Assembly: GCA_000320605.2 (NCBI GenBank)
Contig: KB445793.1
Coordinates: 1,206,763 to 1,262,190 of the forward strand
Length of the DNA: 55,428 nucleotides
Source: Gelatoporia subvermispora B
Taxonomy: Eukaryota; Basidiomycota; Agaricomycetes; Polyporales; Gelatoporiaceae
Direction: 5' to 3'
The notes beneath the pieces were generated by a model that did not search any database, was not told where the DNA came from, and was given only the letters and a program-made list of their open reading frames with translations. The translations under genes were made by a program, and so were the position numbers. Every line of letters starts with the position of its first letter. Position 1 is the first letter of the stretch. Below, piece after piece: positions 10,390-21,263 of the stretch.

Positions 10390-12642
10390 TTAGCACACCG
10401 TTACCTGAGCGACGCTCGGGTCATGGTCGCTTGCCCTGGTGGCTAAGTCCGGTCCCCAGTTATTGACATGAACGTGCTCGATTTCTGTCCCACGCTGAGC
10501 CACCGCCGCCGAGACGAATAGGTGGTCGAGCTGCTGCGTGTTCTGCTGGAACACGTACGTGTACCGCTCGACCAGCGGAATGTTCGAGTTTTCGTCTAGC
10601 TCTGTCAAGATACCGTCGAATGCGGCAAATACCGACCGCGTCTGGACGAAATCGTTGCAATCACCACCGACTATCACGCTGGCGGTCGGGTCGAGTTCAA
10701 GGAGCTGTTTCACGAATGCCTGAGACAGGGGGTCAGCGACGCGAAGAGCGACAAACTGGTGAAATGAGACACACAGCGACAATTTCGACTTGAGACGTTC
10801 GCTTCGCCACGTCCGTATTTACCGGAGGTCGGGCATTCCCTTGCACAGATTCATCGGTGTCTCCTGTCTTCGCGACGAGGTGCAGGTTCACCGTGAAAAA
10901 GCGGTCGCCATTCGAGGTCTCCCATGCCGCCGCGAGGGGCTTACGGCTATCATCCCAAGAGCTGTTCGTGGGGTCGATCCGACCAGGATTGAATCTAGCG
11001 CAGTATGAGTCAGGGAAGGGGACCATCGAGCGTCGCGCGAAGACCTACGATAGAGTGACCTGACCATCAACCAAAGTGGGCTCAGTCGCATCGAGCGAGC
11101 CGCCTACAGGCGAGCCGGGAACCAGCTTGAGCTTCTCTGAGCGGAAACTATACAATCTACTGAGAAGCTGGCACGAGCTGCTCCGACGGCAAACTTACAG
11201 GTGTGCTTGGCGGATGTTCCCACCGGTGGCGCCGCCGTCCTGATCGTTCACCGGGTCGATATTGAAGAAGGCATACTGGAATCCGCTGCTGCTTGCGTTC
11301 GCGATAGCGTTGGTAAGCGTGCTGAGCGTCACGTTGGCATCAACAGTGCCATCGTCGACCTCTCCATTGTTGTCCTGGATTTCTTGCACGAACATAATAT
11401 CGGGCAGGTTTAGGAAGTTCGCAATGTGATTGGCTACAGGAGGAAGATTCGTCGACGTTGGCGCCATGTTTTCCACCTATAAGATTACCCAGGGTTAATG
11501 CCGTGCGGCAGCTACAAGGAAGTGCTACTTGCATTGTAGTCACCGATAGTGATGGTACACGCATCCTCGCTCGGTTTGATAGTTGCGGTCGGAATGTCCG
11601 CACTCGGGACGGAAAGCACAGTCGGGGCGGTGAGAGGTAGAATATAATAGAAACCGAATCTAATGATAATTAGAGAGGGTGGGCATAGTAACTCCCCAAG
11701 TGACGTACTGGGACTGTACAACACCAGTGATGTCGCTGAGTATCATGCCCACTGACGTGGTCGGATTTGTGGTGCCATCGATAGGACTGCCAATTATTAC
11801 GGTCTCAGGATTGCCGTCGGGCAGCCCATCAGCGACTATGAACAAGTTTGGTGTTAAAGTAAATGATGCGCACTCATGAGCCAAGCCATCGGAGACTTCC
11901 ACTCACGTTCAGTGATAGTCAGACCTCCACGACTATTCACACCGCTTGCTACCCAGTCACCACGAACCCAGAACTCGCCAAAATCATTTTGGAAGTCAAG
12001 AGCAACCGGGCCCGGCACAGTGACCAACTGTCCCTCCAAACTCGACCAAAAGTCGATGCCGAATTCACTCGGCTGGACGGTCGCATTTACTGAATCGACT
12101 AGACTGACATTGTTCGGAACCGAGAGCCAACCATCTGGACCAACGTCCAGCGCTGAAAGCTTCTCGGTTGGAGGGCTGCGGTCTGCCCCAAGCACGAGAG
12201 GTTGGACGATATGACCGGAAGACAGAATGACGATGTCGGTGGGGTCTCCCAATTCGGTCCCAAGGAGGTCATTAGGCTCCGAGCTTTCCTTGAACTCTGT
12301 GACTTTCCCCGACAGCGAAATGAGATCTCCGACAGACACTTTGCTGAGGACGGATGAGGACTCCGTGAAGACAAGCAATCCGCTGGATACCCGCACGTCA
12401 TCAGTGCGGTTGCCTTGGATATAGAACCCGCTATCGGATGTCTGCTCGATCACATTAGAACGACTGCATGATAACGATGGGTTTAGACTCACCACAGCGG
12501 TAACGATGCCAGTGACATCATGTACCGTCTGTCCCGACAATGGGGAGAGGAATGCAGGACCCTGAATATCAGTGATGCTAACGGAGAGCGCCTGTGGCAC
12601 AGCGGCCAACAGCTGCAGAGCGACGATCGCTGAGAGCGCCAT
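10390..12642 (-). CDS. Secreted endonuclease/exonuclease/phosphatase-fold nuclease
   Basis: Eight exons: 12642-12493, 12441-11907, 11835-11709, 11659-11533, 11476-11199, 11156-11049, 10994-10775 and 10719-10390; they sum to 625 codons (624 aa). Residues 1-20 form a signal peptide (MALSAIVALQLLAAVPQALS). The first half has the beta-rich region seen in extracellular nucleases of the ExeM/NucH type (VTGIVTAV, GFYIQG). The catalytic half shows IGDYNVENMAP, FVQEIQDNNG, TVNLHLVAK, VGGDCNDF, QQLDHLFVS and the terminal ASDHDPSVAQV, the metal and catalytic motifs of the EEP fold. Likely cuts DNA or RNA outside the cell. The fourth intron (11532-11477) is GC-AG with donor GCAAGT; only this choice yields DYNVEN. 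The first (12492-12442, 51 nt) has no stop and keeps frame, so it could be retained. Confidence 0.88.
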
Positions 12643-13534
12643 TACATCACTGGATTATCCCCATGCAGTTCTGCGACACCTTTATACTTTTCTAAGAATG
12701 TCCACATGGACCTCTGCTATGGAAAGTGTGAAGGAATATCACTGCGGGAAGAAGGAATAATATCCGACCAGGAGTCCGGAGCTCGGAGTGTACCACATGC
12801 ATCATAGGTTCGCGCCAACGTGCGACTGTCAAAAGTGAATTGTGCGAATATTGACTGGTGAAACAGTCTGTCATACTGACGGCTGGAAATAGCCGCCTAC
12901 TCACGCTGGGTTGAGGTGTTTCCCGGAAGAGAGGATCTCTTCTCACTGTGCCAGATTTGACGAAGGTCCTCGTTCGGGATGCGCTCGCCCTGGGTAGATT
13001 GGGGCGATCCCACGCAACATTCAGGTCACGAATTGCGTTTCTCCGACATCACGGCAATGGAGTTAGGGCTTGAGGAATAGTAGCATCACATCTCCAGGTA
13101 AAGCGTAAGAGTCCAGTGACCTGTGTGTGCTGTTTACCGGGTCTATCACTCGAACCTCGGCTGGTAGTATTGTGACGCCCGTGTCTACAATCACCCGTAA
13201 TAACAATCGTCCCAGGACAAGTCGAATCAGCCCGAATCCCCATGCACCAGCATTTCCGATCGAATCAGAGGTGCATGCGCACAAAGGTTAGGTATACGCA
13301 ATCGCAGGCACATGGGGGCAACCTGGACACACGTTCATCGTATTAGATGCATGCCAGTGACAGTCTTCAAGTCGGCACTTCCTAGAAGCGGCATTGTGAA
13401 GTGTGCTATCGGGGGAAAGTCAGGTATAGTTCCGCGCTCAGAAGGACGTAGTGAGGAAGGACAAGTTGCGCGCGCTGCAGCATTCTCCGGCTGAAAAGAC
13501 TGTTGCTGTTGCAACCCATTGGTGATATATCGCT
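12643..13534. other. Intergenic region upstream of the nuclease gene
   Basis: This 0.9-kb stretch should hold the promoter of the nuclease gene and the 3' flank of the next gene. A minus-strand frame at 13063-13284 is open but resembles nothing I know. No RNA gene or repeat is seen. Confidence 0.5.
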
Positions 13535-14284
13535 CTACACAAGACGAACAGAGCTCGAATCTTTCTTGGACAGAGAGTGCACATCTTGCTCTGTGAATGG
13601 GGCGTTGATAACAATCTGAGAGAGCGAGACGAGAAGACGTACGAATGCCCCACACGTATGCTCGCAAGTCGAGGAATTCTAAGATACAAAATACTATCAA
13701 TCGCACGAACAAGCCGGAATTTTGCTTGCAAGCACTCACCGACGTGCAGCCCATCGTACAACTTCTTGACCTCTGCACGAACGCGCGCGATATCGTCTTT
13801 GGTGGCTGAGGTGTCATGCAGAGCCTTGAGGTCTTTCTCCACCGCCTCAATACGTTTGATGTGCGAGGCAACCTATACAGAAACTAATCAGATGTAGGTG
13901 ACGTGAGAGCTGGTTGCGATTTGCCTTCTGGGTGCTCTGTTGCAGCTCCTCCACACTAGCCTGGAGCGCCGCCGACGCACGTTGGTATTCATCGAGCAGG
14001 TGGTACGCGGCATATGATGATGCCAAAGAGAAGCCAAATAGGAACCCTACGATACTGTCCGCCATCGTTGATGAGCACAGTGCAGTCGCATGAGCCTAGT
14101 GAGACACACACCCACCGCGGAACGCCCCAATCGGTTTCTTGGGAGGCGGCACCGTGCCAAGATTGGGCGTAGCAGCATCGCGTACAACCTGAGAAGTCGA
14201 CAGCAAACGCCTAGAGGCGGGTATAGAGATTGTGCGCGCCGCTGAGGTACAGCAGCGCAGTGTCGACAACATGGTCGTGCTCAT
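13535..14284 (-). CDS. Mitochondrial single-pass membrane protein with coiled coil
   Basis: Five exons: 14284-14112, 14054-13925, 13872-13740, 13678-13643 and 13590-13535; 176 codons, 175 aa. The N-terminus is a basic, Ser/Ala-rich presequence of about 35 residues ending near RRLLSTSQ, then a Pro-rich stretch, one membrane segment rich in Gly, Phe and Ala (about residues 59-78), and a heptad-like helix to about residue 148 (EELQQSTQK, HIKRIEAVEKDLKAL). The end HVEFLDLRAYVWGI then QQDVHSLSKK looks conserved in Agaricomycetes. It probably sits in the inner membrane. Function unknown. I chose the ATG at 14284 because it opens the presequence; an ATG at 14386 is also in frame. The second intron (13924-13873) needs a GC donor. 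Confidence 0.75.
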
Positions 14285-14453
14285 CGTGGCGGTCGTCGCC
14301 AGCGTCCCCAGAGGCGATCGAGGTGAACACGGGCCACGTGCAGACAAGACGCGGCGAAGGCGCGCGGTAGACGTGACCTGCAACATTTGACCTCATCCAT
14401 TAGAACAGCTGTCATTCATGGGACCGTAACACTACCTAGCTAGCAGCTGCAGA

Positions 14454-17400
14454 ATGCCACCAAAACGCAAAGATGAATCGAATGACGGGCCTACTGGTCG
14501 GGAGAAGAAGAAACAAAGAGCAGAGGTTGCAAGGACGATAGCAGTGCAGGCTAGCTCCAATGCAGTAGCTGGTCCATCCGGTTCTGTGCGATTTGATAGT
14601 GCGTATAGCCTGCCAGTGAGATAATTTGATCTCCATTGAACGTACTCCATCTCTTGTGAAGGCATGAAGGGACTTCCCGGATCTTTGGATGTCGAACGGT
14701 TTGCTGAGGTAGTGCACTGTTTTAATCCTGATCGCTATTACATATTCAAATGGTCTAGTCAAGAGCATTCGAGATCAAGTCAATGCATGAAGGCATGAAG
14801 AATGCTAGAGCAAGTGCAACTCAAAGAGCCTGGCAACAATTACCCCGACACCTACGCAGGAGGGCTGCTAGTCATGACGTTCGCAGAGTGCCTCTTCGTC
14901 TTCGGGATAAAGCCCGCGCGGAGGTTAGTACTCAGTGGCGTCACTGTATGTTCTAGTCCTCAAACATGTTATCATATTGTGCAGATGGATCCGATGCGAC
15001 GTAAGGCTCTCGGTCGACCTAAACTCGGAAAACTTAAAAGACAGGGCCGCACTGAGCAGCTGCTCAGAAGACAACGTTGGTGCAGAAGACAGCTTGATGT
15101 ATATGACCAAACTGAGCGCCTTCCCTAGGGGACAAGACGTGGTTAGAGACACATCTCTGGCACGCTAAGCGAATGAAGATGGATAACATGTGGGGCTACA
15201 GAATTGTGAGCAGCACCATCGAATCGCTCCGTTCAATACTTATACATAGCACACAGGCTGTGGAACCAACCGAAAAGTCATTCCGGGCTTCCCACCGAGC
15301 GTCTGTGCACGGTTCAATCCTGCACGACGCGTCCTACTTCGGCTTGATAGAGATAAGCGGCCCAGAGAACATCCTGCGCACCATCTTTGAGAAGTGCTGT
15401 GATAAACAGGGGCCAAGTCCTGGTGCTAAACGGTGAGACAGATGCCGGTCACTATATTGTGCTCTAATTGCGCATATAGCTACCTGACGGGCAAGATTAT
15501 CTGCGAAACCCATGTTTATGAACGCGATTCGTATCCTTTTGGCTTGCTTGCGCCTGCTACAGTAATGTGGCAACCTGTGCTTCCAGCTCCGAGCGCAGCC
15601 GAGTCTGATCAGCATGAGAGTGTGGCACCTGCTGTGGCGAGCTCGTCAAAGCAGAAGGGCAAGGGTAAGGGCAAAGCCAGGGAAGACACCACAGAAGACG
15701 TTGCCCGTGTGGCGTGGGTCCGTGTACATCCCTCCGTTTTCTCTGAGGTCTTTCAGCTCCTTCGTGACACGGCATCCTTTGCTCTCGAAGCCGCGAAGAA
15801 AGCAGATGATAGCAAGGTATATGAGGTGCAGATCGCCGATTTACGAGAAAGTGTCAACGTCTTCGAGATAATGGGGCCAAAGTCAAGCCAAATTATCAAA
15901 GGTGCATTAAGACCCCTTCCCGATGACCGACCTCAATTTAAAGAGGTATAGTCAACCTTCTCTGCTATTAATCGTTGAAGCTGATTGGTGCTGCAGTTCT
16001 GGGAGTCACTGAGTAAACTGCAGAGTCCTGGTTCTGTCCCTAGCGGGATGATCGTCGGATTCACCGTCTACGATCCCCGGCTAAAGTGAGCTGACTCCAA
16101 ACATATAATGACGATTGCTCCTCATTTTCCGTTCGTAATCATCAAGTTTTCCGCCTAAGAACGCGAAGCTCCAGATAGAGTCTGGCGCCTTGCCACACCT
16201 CCCCGCTTCCTCTCTCGTCTTCCCATCCGTCGACTTGGCAAAGAGCGAGGTTTGGAACGAAGAAGTGCGCAGACGACTCCAACGCCCACGTTACAAGAAG
16301 ATGGACATAGATCAGCGCAAGTCTAATGTAAGTTCGGCTGCCATCTACACCTCAGAAGATTACTAAACTTTTGTGAAAGAATCTTGTCCCTGGCACATCG
16401 CTGCAGGCACTCCAACAGGATGACCGGGTACCTGTCGTTCTGATTCAGCAGACAGTTGGTGGTCTTGCTGCAGACTCAGGGTCAGCTCTCCACGGATGGA
16501 CGTTGATCGTGCCTTCCGGATGGGGCATGCCCTTCTTCTCTTCGCTCACACACACTGGCACACGAGTCGGTGGTCAGCGCGAACGTCAGACTCAAGCATT
16601 CGAGACCGGCTGCGCATACTTTCCACGAGATTATCCCTTCTCGAAGACATGTGAAGAATACATGAAGGAGCGTGAGGAGGAGGAACGCGACAAGTGGGAG
16701 CGCACGCCGCCGGCGAAGCGGATCAACTATAGCAAACTCGGCACGCGCAGCCCATGGAAGCCCGACTGGGATGTTGTGCTCGGCATTGCGCCGGTCGGCG
16801 ATACGGAGACAGAAGGCGAGAACGGCAACGATCTCATCGACACACAGCGTGCACCCCCCGTGAACCTTGCAGTTGCGTCCACACACGACAGGACCTCCCT
16901 TCGTCCATGGTTCTTGCGAAGCCCAGATCTCCGAGCACTTTTGGACTCTGTGTCGACGATGTTCAACCCGGGTGCCGGTCTACTGGACCTGATCAATCAG
17001 AGGAGGCTGAAGCGCGACGAGGCGCCGTTGTCTATACGGGCCGAAGACTTATGGAAGAGTGCCCTCATCCCCATCAAGGTCACCCCGCGTGGCAGAGGAT
17101 CACCCGAAGACATGGCTATAATCTATTCCGTCGATGACGAGGAAGCGCGCCAGTGGATCAAGGCAGAAGTTCAGCGGAAGAAGGGTATCGTGCTGGAGGA
17201 AAGTGAGGATGAGACTGAGGCGAGTCGTTTGTACTGGTGGGGTACAAGTATTTAATGACTATCGTGCAGCTCTCGAAACGAGTTCCCGTGCAAGCAACCA
17301 CTATTGGTTATGTCACATCTGGGAATTATTCCCTTTCGCATGGCACAGGGCATGGGATCGGTGCTATCCCTGCTGTCCGATGGTTTGAGCTGCACCAGCA

Positions 17401-17550
17401 AGCACGCAGGTATGCATTGTTCAGTGACAAAGATTGGCTGCTTACACTTCACGCGCTTGTAGGCTCAAGCAGGACGCACTGTTCGTCAAAATCCGCAATC
17501 GCGGCGAGCCTGTCTGCAGAGCAGCAAACATAGAGGTGCTACAAGGATAG
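14454..17550 (+). CDS. POP1: POP1, protein subunit of RNase P and RNase MRP
   Basis: Twelve exons (14454-14598, 14662-14708, 14759-14923, 14985-15075, 15129-15205, 15257-15432, 15480-15945, 15997-16085, 16147-16327, 16380-17241, 17283-17409, 17463-17550) give 838 codons (837 aa). The largest subunit of RNase P and MRP binds the catalytic RNA during tRNA and rRNA processing in the nucleus. The N-terminus has the POP1 hallmarks: GLPGSLDVERF, the Arg-rich LPRHLRRRAASHDVRRVP, HLWHAKRMKM..NMWGYR and KSFRASHRASVHGSILHDASY. The POPLD domain follows (LHGWTLIVPSGWGMPF, FPRDYP) and the C-terminal TTIGYVTSGNYSLSHGTG. A nuclear-type KRK..REKKKQR stretch lies near residue 5. Intron 10 is only 41 nt with a weak CGAG acceptor, chosen to keep frame. 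Confidence 0.93.
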
Positions 17551-17765
17551 TTGCGGATAATCTTACTATCTCTCTACGTTAGATGATGGACTAGTCCTCA
17601 CGACGAGTGTATGACGCGCAAGGCTCAGTTAAATGCTATAAATACATCATGCGAGGGGCTGCTATGTACGTGGTCTCAAGTAAAGGGCTAGGGACAGGGT
17701 CCATGCGAGGGGCAGAGGGAGCGATAGATGAACCTGCATGCGGGGATGACTGCTGTCAGTCAGGG

Positions 17766-19137
17766 TCAACTGATTTTCCATCTTTCGACGGCTGCCTGTA
17801 TCAGTCGCGCCATATCTTCCCGTGCTTGCTTTTTGGCACTATCTGAGATTCCCTCCAGCGCGTCCAGCTCTGCCGGAGAGGTCTTTAGTGGATCAAATTC
17901 CAGGATATGCCCGTCCTGCGTCGGAACGGACACGAGCGCTGCGAACGAGGCCTGGACCTCCGTGTGTCCCGCGGGTGACCCGTCAGCACGGGACGGGACG
18001 AAGCCGGCGGAGGTTGTCTGGGAGTTCGAGCGGGAGTGAGTTGAGGGTGCGTTGATCGCATGAGAGTTACTTTGCGAGCCGGATGCCTGTGGGGGCACAG
18101 AACGTATGATGATGCTATTCTTCTTCTTCAGCGCCCCTCCGGCATTCTGGCTACCGAGCTCGCCCTCACTTTCCGGCCCGTCGGTCGACTTGAGCCAAGT
18201 GCCTAAGTCCAGTGTATATGGGTTGGCGAGCGGTGAGCCATTCACGCTGAGCAGGCGCTCATTTTGACGTGGCCAACGAGGATAAGACGCGCTAGGGATA
18301 GATGGGTTGAACGTTGACGAGGAGGGTACGCGCGTTTGCTTCGAAGACTGAGATGTGAAGAGGGACTTCGAGGGCGTGGCTATCTTGGACGGGGATGGTG
18401 GTCGTGATGGCGCTCGGAAGAGCAGTGAGCTCTTTGTGCCTTTGTGGGGACTCGGGGACATATGTCCTGATGGTATGCGGTTGGCTGTGCGTGTCTGCGC
18501 GGGTCGTTGAGAAACAGGTCGAAACGCAGCTACATATCACCTACAGTCCCCGGTGTCTTCGTGAGTGGAAATCGTGGCTTCTGTCCAGGACCACCACTGA
18601 AGGCCGGTTTCTTTGGAGTTGAGAACATCGTTCGTGCTACTATGTGTGAGTCATGTCACATACTCTGATGCGAACAACATACCACTCTTGACGCCTCTTG
18701 ACGACTCCACGTCTCGCGTAGAGCTTTGTCCGGGCTTCTCGTCGACTTTCTCATCCTGAGGATCCTGCGCGGCCAGCCATTTTCGTTTACGGGGGCTGCC
18801 TTGGAGTATGCTCTCCTCGCCTCCTAATGCTTGCTTCTTGACCTCTCGCAAGCACAGTTGCACGTCACCGTTGTACTTGGCTAATTCTTTCAGCGTAACA
18901 CTGCGAATTAGGCGAGGTACACGTGAAATCAGTGTCTCTTGGTGCCTTGTGAAGTTCTCCAGCATGTCCTGTAGCAGCTCCTCGAGCCGTTTCGTCCGAT
19001 GCGCAACTACCAAATCTTTGCGTCAAAATCCTGCCAGACCGCACAGAGCATGAAAGCACACCTTCGAGATCAAGGTTTGCTAGTAGCTGATGTTTCTGTT
19101 CCGCAGTGTATTTCCTCCCATTATGCGTACCCTGCAT
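17766..19137 (-). CDS. Borealin, chromosomal passenger complex subunit
   Basis: Exons 19137-19062, 19006-18683, 18639-18545 and 18494-17766 sum to 408 codons (407 aa). Borealin joins survivin and INCENP to place Aurora B kinase at centromeres and the midzone. The N-terminal domain (about residues 10-105) is recognisable: EQKHQLLANLDLE, VAHRTKRLEELLQDMLENF, ISRVPRLIRSVTLKELAKYNG, QLCLREVKKQ. The middle is basic and Ser/Pro/Thr-rich (FSTPKKPAF, PLTKTPGT, HMSPSPHKG), with many SP/TP sites fitting CDK control in mitosis. The C-terminus is acidic to amphipathic. The stop lies 215 bp from the POP1 stop, in convergent orientation. The upstream side faces ERG26 across about 360 bp. Confidence 0.85.
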
Positions 19138-19497
19138 AGTATTAGATTTGACGACCACTTGCAAGGTCACGGGTATCAGCAAGACCGACAGTAGTACTGA
19201 GAGGCTCTGTTTCAGAACTCAGTGACCGCCGGGCTCCGCTGGGTCGCGTCCGACTCGGACGCGTTCAACAGCCGCGCCACAGACTAGGTGACCACGTGCT
19301 CGAACCCCACTTCAGGCGCTTGTTAATATCGAAAGTAATTGCGTAAATCCAGGATGCCAGCCATAAAATTATGCTAAACTAAATAAGCCGTAAACGGAAA
19401 TCCAGAATGGTGCGAGTCCACTGCTGAACGTGAACTCCTTTGACCTTGTTCCGCTGGTCGATTCTCGAGCTTGCTGCCCATAGGAACTCTTCCACCG
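19138..19497. promoter_or_regulatory. Shared upstream region of borealin and ERG26
   Basis: The two genes diverge across 360 bp, so this stretch should hold both promoters. I see no clear TATA box or named operator. The right part carries a run of AT-rich sequence (about 19330-19390). Confidence 0.5.
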
Positions 19498-20954
19498 ATG
19501 TCGTCCTCCTCGAAAGATGTTTACCTGGTGATTGGTGGCTCTGGATTCCTCGGTCGGCACATTGTCCAGCAGCTCGTGGCGCGTGGAGATGCTGTGTCCG
19601 TCTTTGATATCGTTCAGAGGTACCACGACGTGCCGTTCTATTCGGGTGATATCAGCGAAGAGGGGCAAGTGGCCGGTGCGCTGCGCAAGGTGAATCATGC
19701 GAGTTTGCAAATTGTTGATAGTACTAACGCAAGGGGTAGAGCGGTGCTACTTGTATCATCCATACCGCGTCACCGATCCACGGCTTAGACGACCCAGCGC
19801 TCTACTGGAAAGTCAATGTCGACGGAACTAAGGCTGTTATTGCTGCTGCCGTGGCTAATGGCGTACCGAAGCTCGTCTACACAAGTTCTGCGGGTGTTGT
19901 CTTCTCCGGAGAGAGCCTGATAGATGTCGACGAGCGGGTTCCTCCACCAGAGAAGGCCATGGACGCGTACAACGAGTCCAAGCTCAAGGCAGAAGAAATG
20001 GTTTTGGCTGCGAATGGAAAGGGTGGACTCTACACTGTAGCACTGCGACCAGCAGGATTGTTCGGGTACGTTACCCAAGCACCACTTAATGTCTGGCAAA
20101 ATGCTGATTATATCGCAGTCCCGGCGACCGGCAACTCATGACAGGTTTATACCAGACCTACCTGCGTAACCAGACACACTTCCAGATCGGAGACAACACG
20201 AATCTCTTCGACTGGACGTACATCGAGAACGCCGCATACGCTCATCTCCTCGCCGCCGATCGCCTCGCACCTCCGTCGCCAGAGGAAGTTGCAAAGCTGA
20301 AAGAGGAGCTCCACAATGCGCTGCCATCCATTGACAATACCGTTGGACGGCGGCGCATCCCGACGTCAGAGTGCCGTCCTCTCGGGCCGTACGTCGAGCT
20401 CCCGTCCAACGCCGAGAAGCTTGTGGAGGCCTGGTCCAATCCCGACTACAAACCCCCGGTTCTCCGCCCGGCAGTGCGCGGACGGTTCGACCAATTTTCC
20501 GACGGTGCCCTCGCGCGTGAGGGCGATGCGCAGCTACAGGTTGCGGGGCAGGCGTTCTTCATCACGAACGGCGAGCCGATGTACTTCTGGGACCTGCCGC
20601 GCATGCTATACAAGCGGTTCGACGAGCACTTTGGGACGAACAAGAGCCAGCGCCGGCGCATCCAGCTTTCACGCGAAATTGGGCTTGTTCTCGCGAGCGG
20701 GGCCGAGTGGTGGTCGTGGCTGGTTGGCAAGGAGCCGGGATTCACGCGCTTCCGGGTCACGTTCAGCTGCGTGTGGCGGTGTTATAACATTGAGAAGGCG
20801 CGGCGTTTGTTGGGCTATGAGCCTATTGTTGGTATGGACGAGGGTCTGAGGAGAACAGTTGAGGTATGTGTCTCTTCTCATCTTTGATGGTATTTGCTAA
20901 TTCTCTTTACAGTGGTGGGTCGCCGACCAGCAAAAGTCTCAGGTTAAGGCATGA
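19498..20954 (+). CDS. ERG26: Sterol-4-alpha-carboxylate 3-dehydrogenase
   Basis: Four exons (19498-19689, 19740-20065, 20119-20863, 20913-20954) give 435 codons (434 aa). The enzyme oxidises and decarboxylates the 4-alpha-carboxysterol in C-4 demethylation of ergosterol synthesis, at the ER, using NAD(P)+. It is a short-chain dehydrogenase of the 3-beta-HSD type: nucleotide motif GGSGFLG near residue 13, then IIHTASP, YTSSAGVVF, and the catalytic pair YNESK near residues 141-145. The substrate half holds DWTYIENAAYAHLLA and the family end WRCYNIEKARRLLGYEP. An in-frame ATG nine codons upstream (19471) is an alternative start. A loop around residues 250-300 is longer than I expect for the yeast enzyme. 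Confidence 0.9.
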
Positions 20955-21263
20955 CGGGAGAATCCTTGCCCTCACCCACACGCACTAGCGTAGCGTTACC
21001 TACTATACATCTTTTTATACGTATACCCAATATCGGATGCTTTAGTTTTCGCGGGTTTTCTGCACAGATGTCACAAATGATATATGCCATGGTGAATGAA
21101 TCTATGCAAGCATGAAGGTATACTGAGCAACTATGTCAACCATATATCCGAGAACCGAACAACAGCCTACAGCCTGTAATCAATGTGCAACTAGTAAGGT
21201 GCTTTGCTACCGGGGACGAAGAGCCTTCAACTGTTAGGCTTACACAACCATGTAGGAAGGGAC
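20955..21263. other. Intergenic region between convergent ERG26 and DUF6534 genes
   Basis: About 310 bp of 3' flanks of two convergent genes. AT-rich tracts near 21005-21040 could serve 3'-end formation. Nothing else seen. Confidence 0.5.

Noticed and set aside
13063..13284. 73-codon frame with LVLGRLLLRVIVDTGVTI
   Set aside because: Hydrophobic and plausible at sight, but no start context, no partner exons, and no family that I know.
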